A stretch of 64,000 bases of DNA from Pohlia nutans. Its lineage: Eukaryota; Streptophyta; Bryopsida; Bryales; Mniaceae. Shown in pieces: positions 23,660 through 34,971 of this stretch. The translations under genes and the position numbers were made by a program. A model generated the notes under the pieces. The model saw only the letters and a program-made list of their open reading frames with translations. It was not told the origin of the DNA and made no database searches. Numbering within the stretch: the first letter of the stretch is position 1; every line of letters starts with the position of its first letter. The DNA is taken from positions 6,078,501 through 6,142,500 of the forward strand of contig CM040101.1 in assembly GCA_022496805.1 (NCBI GenBank). The letters are read 5' to 3'.

Positions 23660-24060
23660 GATGAATCAACCGAAGTGCCTTCTAGAAAAAGACCCTATCT
23701 AATCACGTTAGACGACCTCCTAGAAAATTTGTTGTATGCACTCAAACCCCAAGTAGAAAAACGGAATAAAATATTGCTGTAAGAACTCCTTTGTAATTTT
23801 TATATCCCATTGCATGAGATTTTCATCTCAGGGTTTTCACTTCTTTCAAGCTTCTCGTATTTGTCTGTTGTTGGCTCTACGATCAGATTGGAAACGTGAT
23901 GGGGAACGTGAGACGTAGCTTTCTACAGTGGGACGTGGCTTTCAAAAGCTGGACGTTGCTAATTTGTATGGATTGGCCCGAAACAACGTTTAACGTAGTT
24001 TTTAAGGTTCAACGTGGTTTTTTCAGGCATGGTTTGTCTTTGTCGATTCTAGTAGTGTTT

Positions 24061-25615
24061 GGAGAGTACATGATTTTAATGAAACACTATTTAAATAACA
24101 TGAATAATACTTAGTGTATTTTCTCTAACTTAAATCAACAAGTTTAAAGGTGTGACTCTTGGGGATGAATCTAACTTCCATGGCAATTGGTGAAGGGTGG
24201 GTTTTATGAGAATAGAGGCTCCAAGTTCAAATCTCCATGGTCGTTAGAGGAATGTTTGACAAAATTTACTTCATATATATGGATGGCACATATTATAAGT
24301 TTATAACACATCTATGTTTTGTCCAATACCGGGCTTTTAGGGGTTAAAAAGCATTTCCTAAGTTACACCATTATGTTTATCACTAATATTTCTATTTCTC
24401 ATGAAAATTTCATACTATTTTAAAATTTTAAGTAATTACTAAGGATTTCCTCTTAAAATAACCTTCAATAAATGATAAAAATTACAAGTTTTTGTTTATA
24501 GATATGAAACTTTATGTTAAATAGAAGAGCTAATCTAAGATGTTGAACAAATGTTAGAAATTTGATATGTTTATGTAAAAGTGAATGAGGTATGACTAGA
24601 TTACTTTGACAAGTGGGCAATTAAAGTTCAATTTGAATTGAGAAGCATATTTTTCTCTTGTACTCTTGACAATTTGAATTATTTTTTTATAATTGCCCTT
24701 GTTCTCACTTCTCACTGCTTCTTCTTTTATACTTTTGACTTTGTTTGTCTTTTCACTATTAGAAAATGGCAACCGAATAAAAAAAAATCAACAACTTTCT
24801 ATTGTTTTGTGCATTTTAATGACCTCTCTCATTGATTTTCAAAGTTTTTGTTAGACAACAAAAAAAATTGTTTGATTTCTGTTAGTTTAGGCACTACAGG
24901 AATCAACATAAATCCAACAAATTTCATAAATTACCAATTTTAAAACTGTTGAAAAGTGCATTGTGAAGCGTTTGTTTTACAAAAACATTAAAAATTAGAT
25001 TGAAAAATATAAATTTTAAATTAATTCTTTGAAAATAGAGTCAATAAGTTCATTGTATATAATAATTTAGTAATAATATATATATAAAGAACCTAATAAT
25101 TTAATATAATATTATAATATTATACTACTTATTTTCAAGGGTGTTTTCGTACTATGAGTGTTATAGTTTTGAACAACTAAAGTTTTCAATGTTGAAAACC
25201 AATTGATTTAATGACGTAATATAATAAATAGGGAAAATATCAAAAATATTTTAATATTGTAAAATAGAATCTTTTGGCATCTTTTCAAAAATATTTTATA
25301 TTATTCTAAATTCTTTTAGTGTATTCTTAGATTATTCTTCAAATTATCCTTCTGATTAAATTTCCCATAATAGTTTTATATCTTCATGTATAGAATCTAG
25401 AAGCAATTAACATTAAAAATTCAATAAATTTACATTTCATATTTTTAGAATTCCAAGTTTGGTATTATTGATTATAATTAAAATTTTCATCATAGAAGCA
25501 AAAAGAAAAAAAAAGATTTAATGGAAAGAACAACATTACTTTTCCTAATTAGTAAAATTTGTAACACAAGACAATGTAAAGGTGTTGTTTTTTTTAAAGT
25601 TCCTCTAGGTGGAGT
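24061..25615. other. AT-rich intergenic DNA with degenerate transposon pieces
   Basis: No gene. A lone TTAA-element right end (CTTTTAGGGGTTAA) lies at 24335-24347. 25,235-25,345 repeats AT-rich sequence also found inside T4 (42.0 kb) and at 61.0 kb. 25,390-25,610 is a degraded copy of the interior of T8 (63.2 kb). Confidence 0.5.
24181..24235 (+). other. Weak tRNA-like promoter pair, possible SINE
   Basis: TGGCAATTGGTGAAGG resembles a tRNA A box, and AAGTTCAAATCTCC, about 40 bp later, resembles a B box. There is no clear poly(A) or T-rich tail with a target duplication, so this is only a candidate. Confidence 0.25.
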
Positions 25616-25619
25616 TTAA

Positions 25620-25960
25620 CTCCTAAACGTCCTCACTCCTCTCTGAATTCGGCACTTTTGCAAAGATGCATCATAAAATGCAACCCAAAAGGATATTTTG
25701 CACTTGAGGTATGAATAAAAGCTGTACATTATGAATTTTAAATTCTATCCATATGGTTAGATCTACGATTGCTATCACCAACGTTTTTGTATAATATTTG
25801 AAACTTGAAATTGAAAATTCTTTTGTAATTTGATTACAAATAAGATATTGACAATTTGTACATGAAAGTTGTCATAATGGGTTGAAACTTCAACCAATTA
25901 TCTTCAAAGCAGTCATCATTTTTTGTTTCTTTTTATTATATGAATTGTAGTGAGATTCAA
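25620..25960. mobile_element. TTAA-type element T12, left part only
   Basis: TTAA (25616-25619) is followed by CTCCTAAACGTCC and then about 300 bp that closely follow T6 at 33,001 and the inverse of T7 (TTTTGCAAAGATGCAT, ATTGCTATCACCAA). No TTTAGGGG-TTAA right end was found where expected, so the copy is truncated or decayed. Confidence 0.65.
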
Positions 25961-26164
25961 AGGGTCACTACTAGTTTATTTTCTATTATCTTTATTTCGT
26001 AACATATTCAAATCAAACTTCACTTTGTTAATTGTTTCTGAAGTACTTCTTGATTACCGAGCCCTAAACCGACCCCTAATGACACGGTTATAGGTCCTTT
26101 AATAAAAAAAACATTTTTTTAGGCTCACATGCTAGCATTCTCGTAGTGTTCAGCGGTTAGGCTA

Positions 26165-29100
26165 ATGGCTCGTTTACACGAGGGTGTGCATATGCAAAAG
26201 TGGCCTAGCATGTTGGTAGCTTGCACACACTTGCACACCCCTGCTCACCCATTTTCGTTTACATTGTGCTACTCTTTTTGCACATACATGTGCAAATAGA
26301 AGGGTAATTTCACTAGGGCTTCGCTGCTCTTCGCATTACCAGTGACGATTGATATCTTATGATACATTGGTATATATATAGGAAGAAATTGGTATACATG
26401 ATATTATATAATACATATAATAGTGGTATGTATATGTTTGTGTAGATAAGTATACTTTTTATTCAAAGATGGTTTATATATATTGTGCAAGTAACATTAA
26501 TATATATATTTATCCATTATATTTTGTTTTGGAAATGGTATTATTTTTGATTGTGTGATGCAGTCTCTTAGATGTTGTCTCATATCAGAAATATTGTATA
26601 TTGATGTTTCAGGATTTATTTTATATACAATGTCAGTTGCATATGCTAAAACACTCCACAAGATAATCTTCAGCTACCTGATATAGAAGCAAACAGATTC
26701 AATGTTATACATAGAACCAACTTCATAACAATTTCATCAACATTGCCAATAATCACTCATCAAGAAACACAGCCATCATGAATTACAACGCATTAGATGT
26801 AAAATATCGAAAATCCAGATCAATTTCTTTTTGAAGAACCAAAAGGCAATGTGACCAACACCTAACTCCAAAAATCAACCAAAAAAACCTCTAGATTTAT
26901 TTCTCTCCATTTTCCTTCACTTGCAGATAATCACAAAATTAGAAAAATGCCTATTTTTCTACCTCAGCACTGGGTTGGACAATATCGGCAGCATAAATTT
27001 AAACATCCGGAGCTCAAAATCTTGTAATCTGTAAGGCAACTCACTGGCTGTGCGCACTGGAACTATAGCCACACTTGCAGTCAAAAAATATCATTTAATT
27101 TATTCCCACATTGTTCATTTGCACATGATTCTGAAGCATGCAACAGAAAAGACCTGGGATGCATTTGAATTTCACAATTGTATTACCATCTATTTGATCA
27201 AGGACGCAGAACGGGCGCAACAAGTCCACAATGCCGAGCTGATTTTTCCGAGACGTGGCCTCAACACGAGGGGTGGCCATCACCATGACCACGGGGCTGA
27301 TGCGCTGCCGCATCAGCTGCGCCAGAGCCATTCCTGCGGCGTCCATTTCGTACCGACCACCTGAATCAATTCCCGTAGTACTCTACATCCACCGCCTCCC
27401 GAATCCAATCAATCCCTCATCCCTACGCCATTCTCAGATCTCTCCACGTCCTCCTGCACACCAACAACCAGTCTCCAACTTCAAATTTCAACTCCTACAG
27501 CGTCCACTGTGTATTTTCTGTAGTGTAGGAAAATTGGACCCCCTGCTGTAAATCATCTGTTTGTGTGAAAAATGACACGATCGACACTGTTGATCTTGTA
27601 GTATAGAACAAGAGCTTCAAAATGATGTATTGCAATCAGAAAACCGAGATAAATTGAGAAAATGCCACCGTTGCAATGTTCAATAATTCAGATGGCCATA
27701 TTGGGCGTTTTACACGCTTAGGGGTTAACCAAATCCCGTCTCCCGAAACCCTAAAACTCCATCTAGTCCACCACGCTATACAACCTAGAGCACGATCCTT
27801 GACATAATCAAAACCTTGATTAATCACTTCCCGCCATGAGAACGCTCAGAAACACATCACATTGAGCAATCTGGAAGTACTTGATCCCGTATTCACTCCC
27901 TCATCAGAAACCCTAATTCTCAAAGACTACAATACATCCACATAAGTTTCAATTGCGTAGATCTCCTCCAACTTTACAAATACCTCAATGAACCTCTCCC
28001 ACTGCTAAAAACGGAAAACAACACGTATATTGTCTAGTAGAAAAGGCACCATGCGCCAGCAACAGTGCACCCACGACCCCGTCCCTGCGATTGCTGGAAA
28101 CGTTCAGAGAATTTCACTACATCTTTCCAGACAGTAGCATATCATGACTACACCTAGATTCAAGAAATCTAAACCCTAGAGCACGGCTTTTGACACGATC
28201 GATACCCGGATTACAGAAACCCTAGTGCACTGCAATTCACGAATTTTTTCGAAAAACAAAAAAAATCCTCTAAAACATCATTCCTCCGTTTCCATTAAAC
28301 AACGCAATCTCATTCTCGAACCTAACAGCGAGAAGATGAGTGCCACACGGAAGTAGAATGGCGAAAAAAACGAGTACAGAAATGGGAAATGGCGGTCAAA
28401 TTCGGAGGTGAAAAATGCTATGAGCAGGGGAGAGAGGGAGGAAGACAGTAAGTAAAAGAAGGTACCGTGGTGGCCATGGTGCACGAGCGTGCAAAAGCAC
28501 TCACGGCAGTGGCAACAGATGTTCGCGCGTTTCCACACTGCTCTAGGGTCTCCTCGCCATCGCTGCCACGCCCTAAACTTGTTGATCGCCGAGATCTGCA
28601 CGACGAGAAGACCCTGCCAAACGAAGAGGGTGCTAGAGGTCTCGACTGCGATGAATACGGCGACGGAACGGTCCTCAAGGCAGCCTGGAACAGTCTTGGA
28701 GGCTGAGACGAAATAGAACAGTCATGGTGACGAAATGGAACTGTCGTGACGACGAACCTACCATCCCATGTAGGCTAAACCAGCTCCGACTTTCGTCGTC
28801 ACTGGAATTAGTGAAGATTTACTCAAGGACATGTGGCGCTTTCAAATCCTTTCCTAAAAGTGTGTTGCACACCCTTCTTGCTACCACACACACATTGAAG
28901 TGTTTGCAACTTTGCTTACCCTTTCAAAGCATAATAGAGCAATGGGAGTCATCACCCTTTTGCAATGGGACCACAATCTAGTTACAATTAGAAACTAAGT
29001 TCACGTGACAATGACACGGTAGTCCTAAAATCATGGAATACAAATGGCATTCCTTCGTTACTTAGAAAAGTGAATTTAAATGAAGATACTCTTTTGATTC

Positions 29101-29246
29101 AGTTTTCTAAAGGGTGCTCCATTGCACTGCTCTATTATACTATGTTGCTCATTCCTATTTTCACTCCAATATCTTGGGATACTAGTTTATTAGTAAGATT
29201 TTCTTCTGCTTCCGCATACACGCACACCCTCGTGTAAACGAGCCAT
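26165..29246. mobile_element. 3.1-kb element with 25-bp perfect TIRs
   Basis: ATGGCTCGTTTACACGAGGG plus TGTGC at the left recurs perfectly inverted at the right (29222-29246). No convincing target duplication could be read; only an AT step is shared if the element starts at GGCTCG. The interior changes from AT-rich (26.3-27.0 kb) to GC-rich (28.45-28.75 kb) and holds several AAACCCTA-type motifs (27.75, 27.9, 28.2 kb). No transposase frame was recognised, so it is non-autonomous or decayed. Its right end lies about 180 bp upstream of the S1FA start codon. Confidence 0.8.
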
Positions 29247-29425
29247 GACTGGGGAGGGCCCAACAGGGAAGCTGTAATCACACACGAACAGTCCGACGAA
29301 ACCCATGGGGATGAATGACTTCCATCCAACACGTCGATGGATGTCGTCAATGGAATGAACCATTCAAAGAGACGACCCACAAACACTAAGAAGCTTTGGC
29401 AACAGAGCTTGCGTTCTCGGTAGCT

Positions 29426-30654
29426 ATGGCGAAAGCTTCAGGGTCGGCCGATGTCGACCCCTCTCAGTCTGCATTCATGGGCAAAGTATGTACCTTTCTC
29501 TCTTCCTTTCTTCTCCTCTTGTATATTCCAATCCCTAACAAATGTCTTCATTTTCATCCTCATGTCTTTTACTGGCGTCTAGGTCTTCCCGATCGCATTT
29601 CTATCTATCATTCGTTTTGGATCGCTGCTGTTTCCGCTTCTACAGAGGATCGTGAGTTTAGGGCTTCGTTTGGAGCTTTGGAAAAAAAAAAAATCGTTTC
29701 AAGGTTGTGTGCATTGAGGAGTGGGAAGAAAGAATATTAGGCAGTGTAACATATTAATAGTGAAGATGGAGTGTAGCTTTCGTGATCATGGCAAACGATA
29801 AAGCTAATTTTAGGTTACTAGAACTTATGAATATGATATTTTCTACTTTTTAGTAAGGATTACCGAAGTATACTACTGTCGGAATGAGTATGAGTTTTGC
29901 CATTAGGGTTTTCATCTTCAAATTGTTTTGGAATCTGTGATTACATATGCATTGCGCATTCCTCTCACATCATCTGTATATGCTCACCAATTGCTTGTGG
30001 TGATTGTTATTAGCTTAACTGAGAGCTATTCTTACCTTCTAAAACCTTCCGGATTGCCTTTCAGTACCAATACTTATTAAACCCTTTGTCGAACAATAAT
30101 AAAGAGTACACGAATTGGTAGTTCTACTGGAGAGAAATAGAGTCAAAGCTTTCATTAATCTGAGGGCTTGGATGAGAGAAACGCAGGACTGACTAAATTT
30201 TGCTAAGCTACATCTGTACACTCATTCATAGATACAGACTCGTTGGAGAAGGGTCTCACATTTTGGTCAGTGGAATCATCTTGATTGCTTTGATAGAACA
30301 TTGAGCATATGATGTTTCATGGTTATTGCTGGACTTGGTGAGTGAGTTAGTCATTTGTCAAAGCTCTAAGTAGGTGGTTTGTTTTGGCTCTACACTCCCA
30401 AGTTAGTATTGTCGCTTATTTAAGAAGTTGATTTTTGTTTGGAACAGGGAGGAATTGAAAAGAGCACAGGTTTCAATCCAGGACTGATTGTTCTACTTGC
30501 AGTGGTGGGAGCCTTGTTGATTTTTGGTGTTGGCAACTACTTCTTATACCAATATGCCCAGAAGAACCTTCCGCCCAGGAAAAAGAAGCCGGTGTCAAAG
30601 AAGAAGTTGAAGAAGGAGAAGCTGAAAGGAGGTGTACGTCCTGCTGGAGACTGA
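29426..30654 (+). CDS. S1FA: S1FA-type small DNA-binding protein
   Basis: Two exons, 29426-29485 (ATG; ends FMGK at a GTATGT donor) and 30448-30654 (after AACAG; ends at TGA), give 88 residues with a phase-0 intron of 962 bp. The C-terminal exon is diagnostic: [20 protein letters not shown], a hydrophobic segment at about residues 30-54, then [20 protein letters not shown] and a lysine-rich tail [12 protein letters not shown] to residue 82. S1FA proteins were defined as small plant factors binding the S1 negative element of a plastid ribosomal protein gene promoter; the basic stretch doubles as a nuclear signal. The length matches the family (about 70-90 residues). The N-terminal 20 residues are poorly conserved and could be set by another start, but this ATG is the only sensible one. 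The large transposon at 26.2-29.2 kb ends in its promoter region. Confidence 0.95.
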
Positions 30655-30858
30655 GTAATCACAAGAATAGGATTTCGAGATATATATCTTGCAATGGAGG
30701 CCAAGACAGAAGGTAGAGCTCTTGTTTCAGTTCTTTGGTATTGTACATTGACTTAGTCTTTTCTTTCTGGCTATTATTGGTGGGTTAGATGCCTAACTGA
30801 GGCATGCTTTTGGGTACAAAATCACAGGCTACTTGTAGTTGGTATGAGTTTTGTATCC

Positions 30859-30864
30859 AATAAA
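30859..30864 (+). promoter_or_regulatory. Candidate polyadenylation signal of S1FA
   Basis: AATAAA lies about 205 bp after the S1FA stop codon, in a T-rich 3' region. Supported by motif and position only. Confidence 0.4.
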
Positions 30865-31767
30865 AGGCATGATCTGATCCGGAGGCTTGGAGGGTGTACA
30901 TTTATTTTCCTTTCACTTTGTAATGGAGATGATGTCCATGTTGCCTTCCTGCACATGTGCAATGAAGCTCACCCAACTTGTTTATTGATGTGCGTTTCAA
31001 AAGGCTGCGTACATAACGTTCTTTAGAGGCCCACTGTTGCACCTCCGAATCTCAAACATTTGTCATAGGATTGGAAAAAATGCTCTGCATTTTTTTTAAC
31101 TTCAGCTAGGCCAAGCAACGAGGGTTGAAGAGTTGAATTATTTTATTTGCAGTTTCTCTACAGTGTAAAGGGTGTGGTCCAGCAAGGGATTAAGAACGTT
31201 ATGTATTACACATCTCTGGTTAATTTCTAAAAATGAATATTTTGAAGTAGTAAAGAACTACTACATACCATTCCATTCTATTGGAGCCTTGTACAGCATC
31301 CATGCTCCAACAGAGCCTTTTGATTCTGAAGCATCCCAAGTAAGTGACCAAACCTCTGAAGAATATGCCTTACAAGATGGTGGTGGAAGTATGTGGAGAT
31401 TTGTATGTCCACCATCCTTATTCCAAAACTGAGTTTTTTTTATCACTGCACAGTTTGTACAAATATGCATAACCACTGGTCCTTGAATGGAAATGGGGTT
31501 GTAACCATCATTTATAGTGACCTCCAACCTCCCACATTGAAATTGCATGCATAGTGATAAAAAACTGAGTTTGGTTCCAAAATGATGCTTGCAATGCATT
31601 TACATAATAATAATATTGGTGCTTGCTATGCACCAATAAACATAATAACAACAATAATAATATAATAGTAACATTTGAGAGTCTGTTGGTGGTAGTTCGT
31701 CTATTTATGCCTCATAGGCATAGGTAGCAAACTAGTCTACCTTTGGTGCCTCCTCTTGGAAGTAGAC
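30865..31767. other. Intergenic DNA after S1FA
   Basis: No gene supported. There is an AAT/AAC-rich microsatellite at about 31,605-31,670. From 31,700 an imperfect direct repeat of CATAGGCATAGGTAGCAA leads into the duplicated block. Confidence 0.45.
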
Positions 31768-32013
31768 TCATAGGCATAGGTAGCAAGCTAATTTATCTTT
31801 GGTGCCTCCTCCTGGAAGTAGACTGACTAGGACTAGAATCCAGTATAGAGTTAGCAGCCCATGCATAATATGTACTTTTTTTGTTGAAATGATGCGAATT
31901 TTCTCTAAGATTCTGTAGATATCTTCAAAGGCTCTCTTTTTTCACCCAAGAAAATAGAAACTTTTTGAAAAAACAATTTCATGAAATTTTGGGTTTATCT
32001 TTAGTGTATAGTA

Positions 32014-32835
32014 CTAGTGGGACCCATGCCGTTGAGCACGTTGATGTTACTAACGTGAATACAATTAACATGAAGCTTACCCATAAAGTTCTTGATGTCG
32101 GTAGTTTTGGCTCAAACCTCTTCAAAACAACCCACTTTGAAAGCAAGCTAGAATTTTCAATAATGAGACTGCTTAGGGCACTTCTAATCGCAAAATCTTG
32201 TAACTAACTTGTATATTCAGATCATGTATACCAATTCTTAGACACGCCCGCCTTATTGTTTGCAAGATCATAATGTTCAAAGTTTAGAAGCAAATGAGTT
32301 TTTAACTTCAAGTGAATGGGTAATTTTTTAAAATTTTATCAAATCTTAATAGATTTATGTGTTGTGTATCTTGTGTTTGCAACATATTTAAATTTGGCTC
32401 AAAAATTTCAATTTTACCATATTTTAATGGCAAACCTTTGAAAACCCAAAGTGATAGATACTTAGTGTAGGATACTGTACATAAGGTGTTTCACATCTCA
32501 AGGGGTTCAAAAGTGCGAGCTCTTCTGGTCATTCAAGTGACAAAAGTTTCATGGCAATTTTACAAATTCAACATTAGCCAGCCATTAGCACTCGATATAG
32601 AGAGAATGATTGTTTGCCAACAAGAGAAACACCCAGATGGAGCATAAAGAAGAGGATATATTTCACAAAAAAAGTATCTTTTAGAGTCCTGACAGTGATT
32701 CTAGAGGATAGAGAGATTGTAGGGGAGAGATTCTAGGGAAGACAAAGAGAGGTTTTAGAGAGATAGAGAATTTGGGGGGACATGTTCCACTTCGAAACAG
32801 TCAAGTGAGACAACCCAAGCTCAATTGTATAATAG
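32014..32835. mobile_element. Unclassified insertion of about 820 bp
   Basis: Copy B runs directly from GTGTATAGTA to TGATCTTTTCATG, whereas copy A has about 820 bp in between. It begins CTAGTGGGACCCATGCC and ends near TTGTATAATAGA. The same end-to-start pattern (TATTATAGACTAGAGGGACCCGTGC, here split: TATTATAGACTAG then AGGGACCCGTGC) occurs in the tandem array at 57.3 kb. I see no clear terminal inverted repeat and no coding sequence. Confidence 0.6.
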
Positions 32836-33000
32836 ATGATCTTTTCATGTCACTCAATATTTTATGTGAAGTGAAATCACTCGTCATTTGCATAAATTTC
32901 ATCCCTAGTCATTTCAAGCTTATAAAGGATGGCTTGTTTCAAAATTTAGGCCATATTCACGTGCAAAATCAGAGTATGCAGCCCATCTTCTAGGAGTTAA

Positions 33001-33570
33001 TCCCTAAACGTCCTCACCTTCTCTAGATTTGGTTGTTTTGCAAAGATGCATTATAAAATGAAATTAAAAGGGATATTTTGAACTCGATGTATGAATAAAA
33101 CTTGTACATTATGAATTTTAGATTCTATCCATATAGTTAGATCTGATATTGCTATCACCAATTTTTTTCTATAAAATTTGAAACTTAAAATTCAAAATTC
33201 TTTTGTGATTTGATTACAAATAAGATATTGACAATCTAAGAATGAAATTTGTTGTGGTCGGTTGAAATGTAATACTCTAAGTGTAATGATTTTTGAAGTT
33301 TTTTTTGGTTGCTTAATTTTATGAGTTGACTTTTTCAAGAGCACTTTTACAATGAAATCTTTGCAATTTTTGGTGGAACAATGTGGCATGAAAGGAGGCA
33401 TAAAATTTTCCCGAATCATTCCCTTTCTAATCAGATCACACATGCATGAAGCTAACTTCCCATAAAAATATCAGTAAAAAAATCCACATTGCAAAAAGTG
33501 CATGATGAATGAGAAAACGGAGTTCAAATCTGTGCATTATGCAAAATATGCATGGTTAGGCATATAGGGG
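33001..33570. mobile_element. TTAA-flanked transposon T6 (570 bp) with empty site
   Basis: It is flanked by TTAA (32997-33000 and 33571-33574), with ends TCCCTAAACGTCC and GGCATATAGGGG. Copy B of the duplication has a single TTAA at the same point (35868-35871, CTAGAGG-TTAA-AGTTCC), so insertion duplicated exactly TTAA. The interior matches T7 (61,890, inverted) and T12 (25,620). Non-coding. Confidence 0.92.
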
Positions 33571-33631
33571 TTAAAGTTCCTTGACATGGACAAGGTTGTG
33601 TTCTGACTCCCACAAAAGCATGTTTGCTTAA

Positions 33632-34683
33632 CCCTTTAGTGCCCAGACGAGTTTTGGGGAAATCACAGTTTTTTGATGTTTTTTTCTAAAAAAATCCTTG
33701 TGAATTGAAGTTGGTGTACTCTTATTGGAACTATCTAACCGTTTGAATTTAGAAAGCATTGGTTGGTCCAGCACTTGCCAAAAATAGACACGAATATGAT
33801 CGTCCGATGCTCTGATTACAAGCATGGAACTCACCGTATTCCGGCGGTGTCACACACCTCACAAAGAGGGTGTCTGTCTTTGAGTTGCTCCACAGACAAG
33901 CACAATTTTCTGAAAATTTCAGTGAAGCGGTTCAGCTATAGCTCAACTCTTCCTGATCACAAGGATATATTACACTCCTTCAAAGCTATTCCGAATGAAT
34001 TTATATGATTTTTTTGCCTCAACTTACAGTCAAAAAGACGGTTCAAGGTGAAAACTTTTACACGCCGCTAACAATCCATAGAGCATGAAAATCTTAATCG
34101 CAATGGTTACAAATTTTAGTCCCTGTGCAGGGAATGCAAATGACTAAAAAACTCCCGAAAAATCCTCACAAGAATCGAATGCAACAAGTTTATACATGAA
34201 CTGCTGCAGTTGTGTACCAATACAAAGTAATTTCCTTCCACCCTCATCTTTATCGCTCTCGTGATTCCACATGTCCTCTCTTTCCTCGATTCATCCTCTA
34301 CCTCCCAAACCTCGTCGCCCGTGACCAACAGAAAACTCCGTTGTCGTAAGGAATGTGCTCTGTTAGAGTCAGAGTCTGTGATGACATAGCACTGGTTGTG
34401 GACGTGAAGTTCACTACCCAACATCCAAAAACTTCGCATCTTTACACGGACTGTAGGTTTTCTATACTAGGTCCGTGTACATATTTTATGTATTTGTGTT
34501 TTATACTGCCGTATTTCAGTACTTACATTGCTCAATATAGAATATTTCTTTTACAGGAATGTGGCATACCGAAAGTTACACATCTGAACTTCATATATGA
34601 AGCTCATATCCATGACCGATTTTACAATATTAGCGTTCTCGGTGTCCCAGTGACCACCTTAGGGTCACCTGGGCACGAAAGGG
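33632..34683. mobile_element. TTAA-flanked transposon T5 (1,052 bp) with empty site
   Basis: The ends CCCTTTAGTGCCCAG and (inverted) CCCTTTCGTGCCCAG are flanked by TTAA (33628-33631 and 34684-34687). Copy B has the undisturbed site CATGTTTACTTAACCCTTC at 35917-35935 with one TTAA (35925-35928), so the duplication is exactly TTAA. No transposase-like frame was recognised in its 1 kb. Confidence 0.93.
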
Positions 34684-34971
34684 TTAACCCTTCAAAATCG
34701 CTTACATTAAAATTAAATTCAGGCCTTCATCCGCAATTAAGTCATAATTATATATCATACATTCGCATCATTCAGTGAGCAGCCCATGCTTGGGAGGCTG
34801 CATTCATGAAGACTTCACATCCCTCGACGGGTGCAGTGGGTCAGCCAAACTACTACTTATTATATTTTCTACTATATAAGAGATACATCTACTCGGCCCC
34901 GGATGATTCTGTCAGTTGCTGATCTACATACAGAATTCATACTCAACGTCGTACATGGAGGTTCTCAGAGC

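Larger units (their letters stand above)
10968..24057. mobile_element. 13.1-kb CACTA (En/Spm) transposon
   Basis: The left end reads CACTACTACTG and the right end CTAGTAGTG, giving CACTACTA terminal inverted repeats. The 3-bp duplication TTT flanks both ends (10965-10967 and 24058-24060), as expected for CACTA elements. Subterminal regions carry many scattered copies of ACGTGGCT-like motifs in both orientations (roughly 11010-11140 and 23890-24020), the typical binding-site arrays of this superfamily. Inside are a TnpA-like gene on the minus strand (12046-15439), a TnpD gene on the plus strand (16935-21404) and a small ORF near the right end. Both transposase genes are broken, so the element looks non-autonomous today. 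Five insertions are nested in it: 12845-12997, 15496-15805, 17251-17478, 21627-21916 and 22442-22603. Confidence 0.92.

Noticed and set aside
24894..26150. CACTACAGGAATC at 24,894 with CTCGTAGTG at 26,150 as a CACTA element
   Set aside because: Terminal bases beyond CACTA do not match and the flanking 3 bp differ.
27745..28220. AAACCCTA motifs as interstitial telomere
   Set aside because: They are single, scattered copies (telo-box-like), not a tandem telomeric array.
28278..28716. Overlapping frames on both strands in the GC-rich part of the 3.1-kb element
   Set aside because: Several frames are open at once because of base composition; none has a domain or clean splice context.
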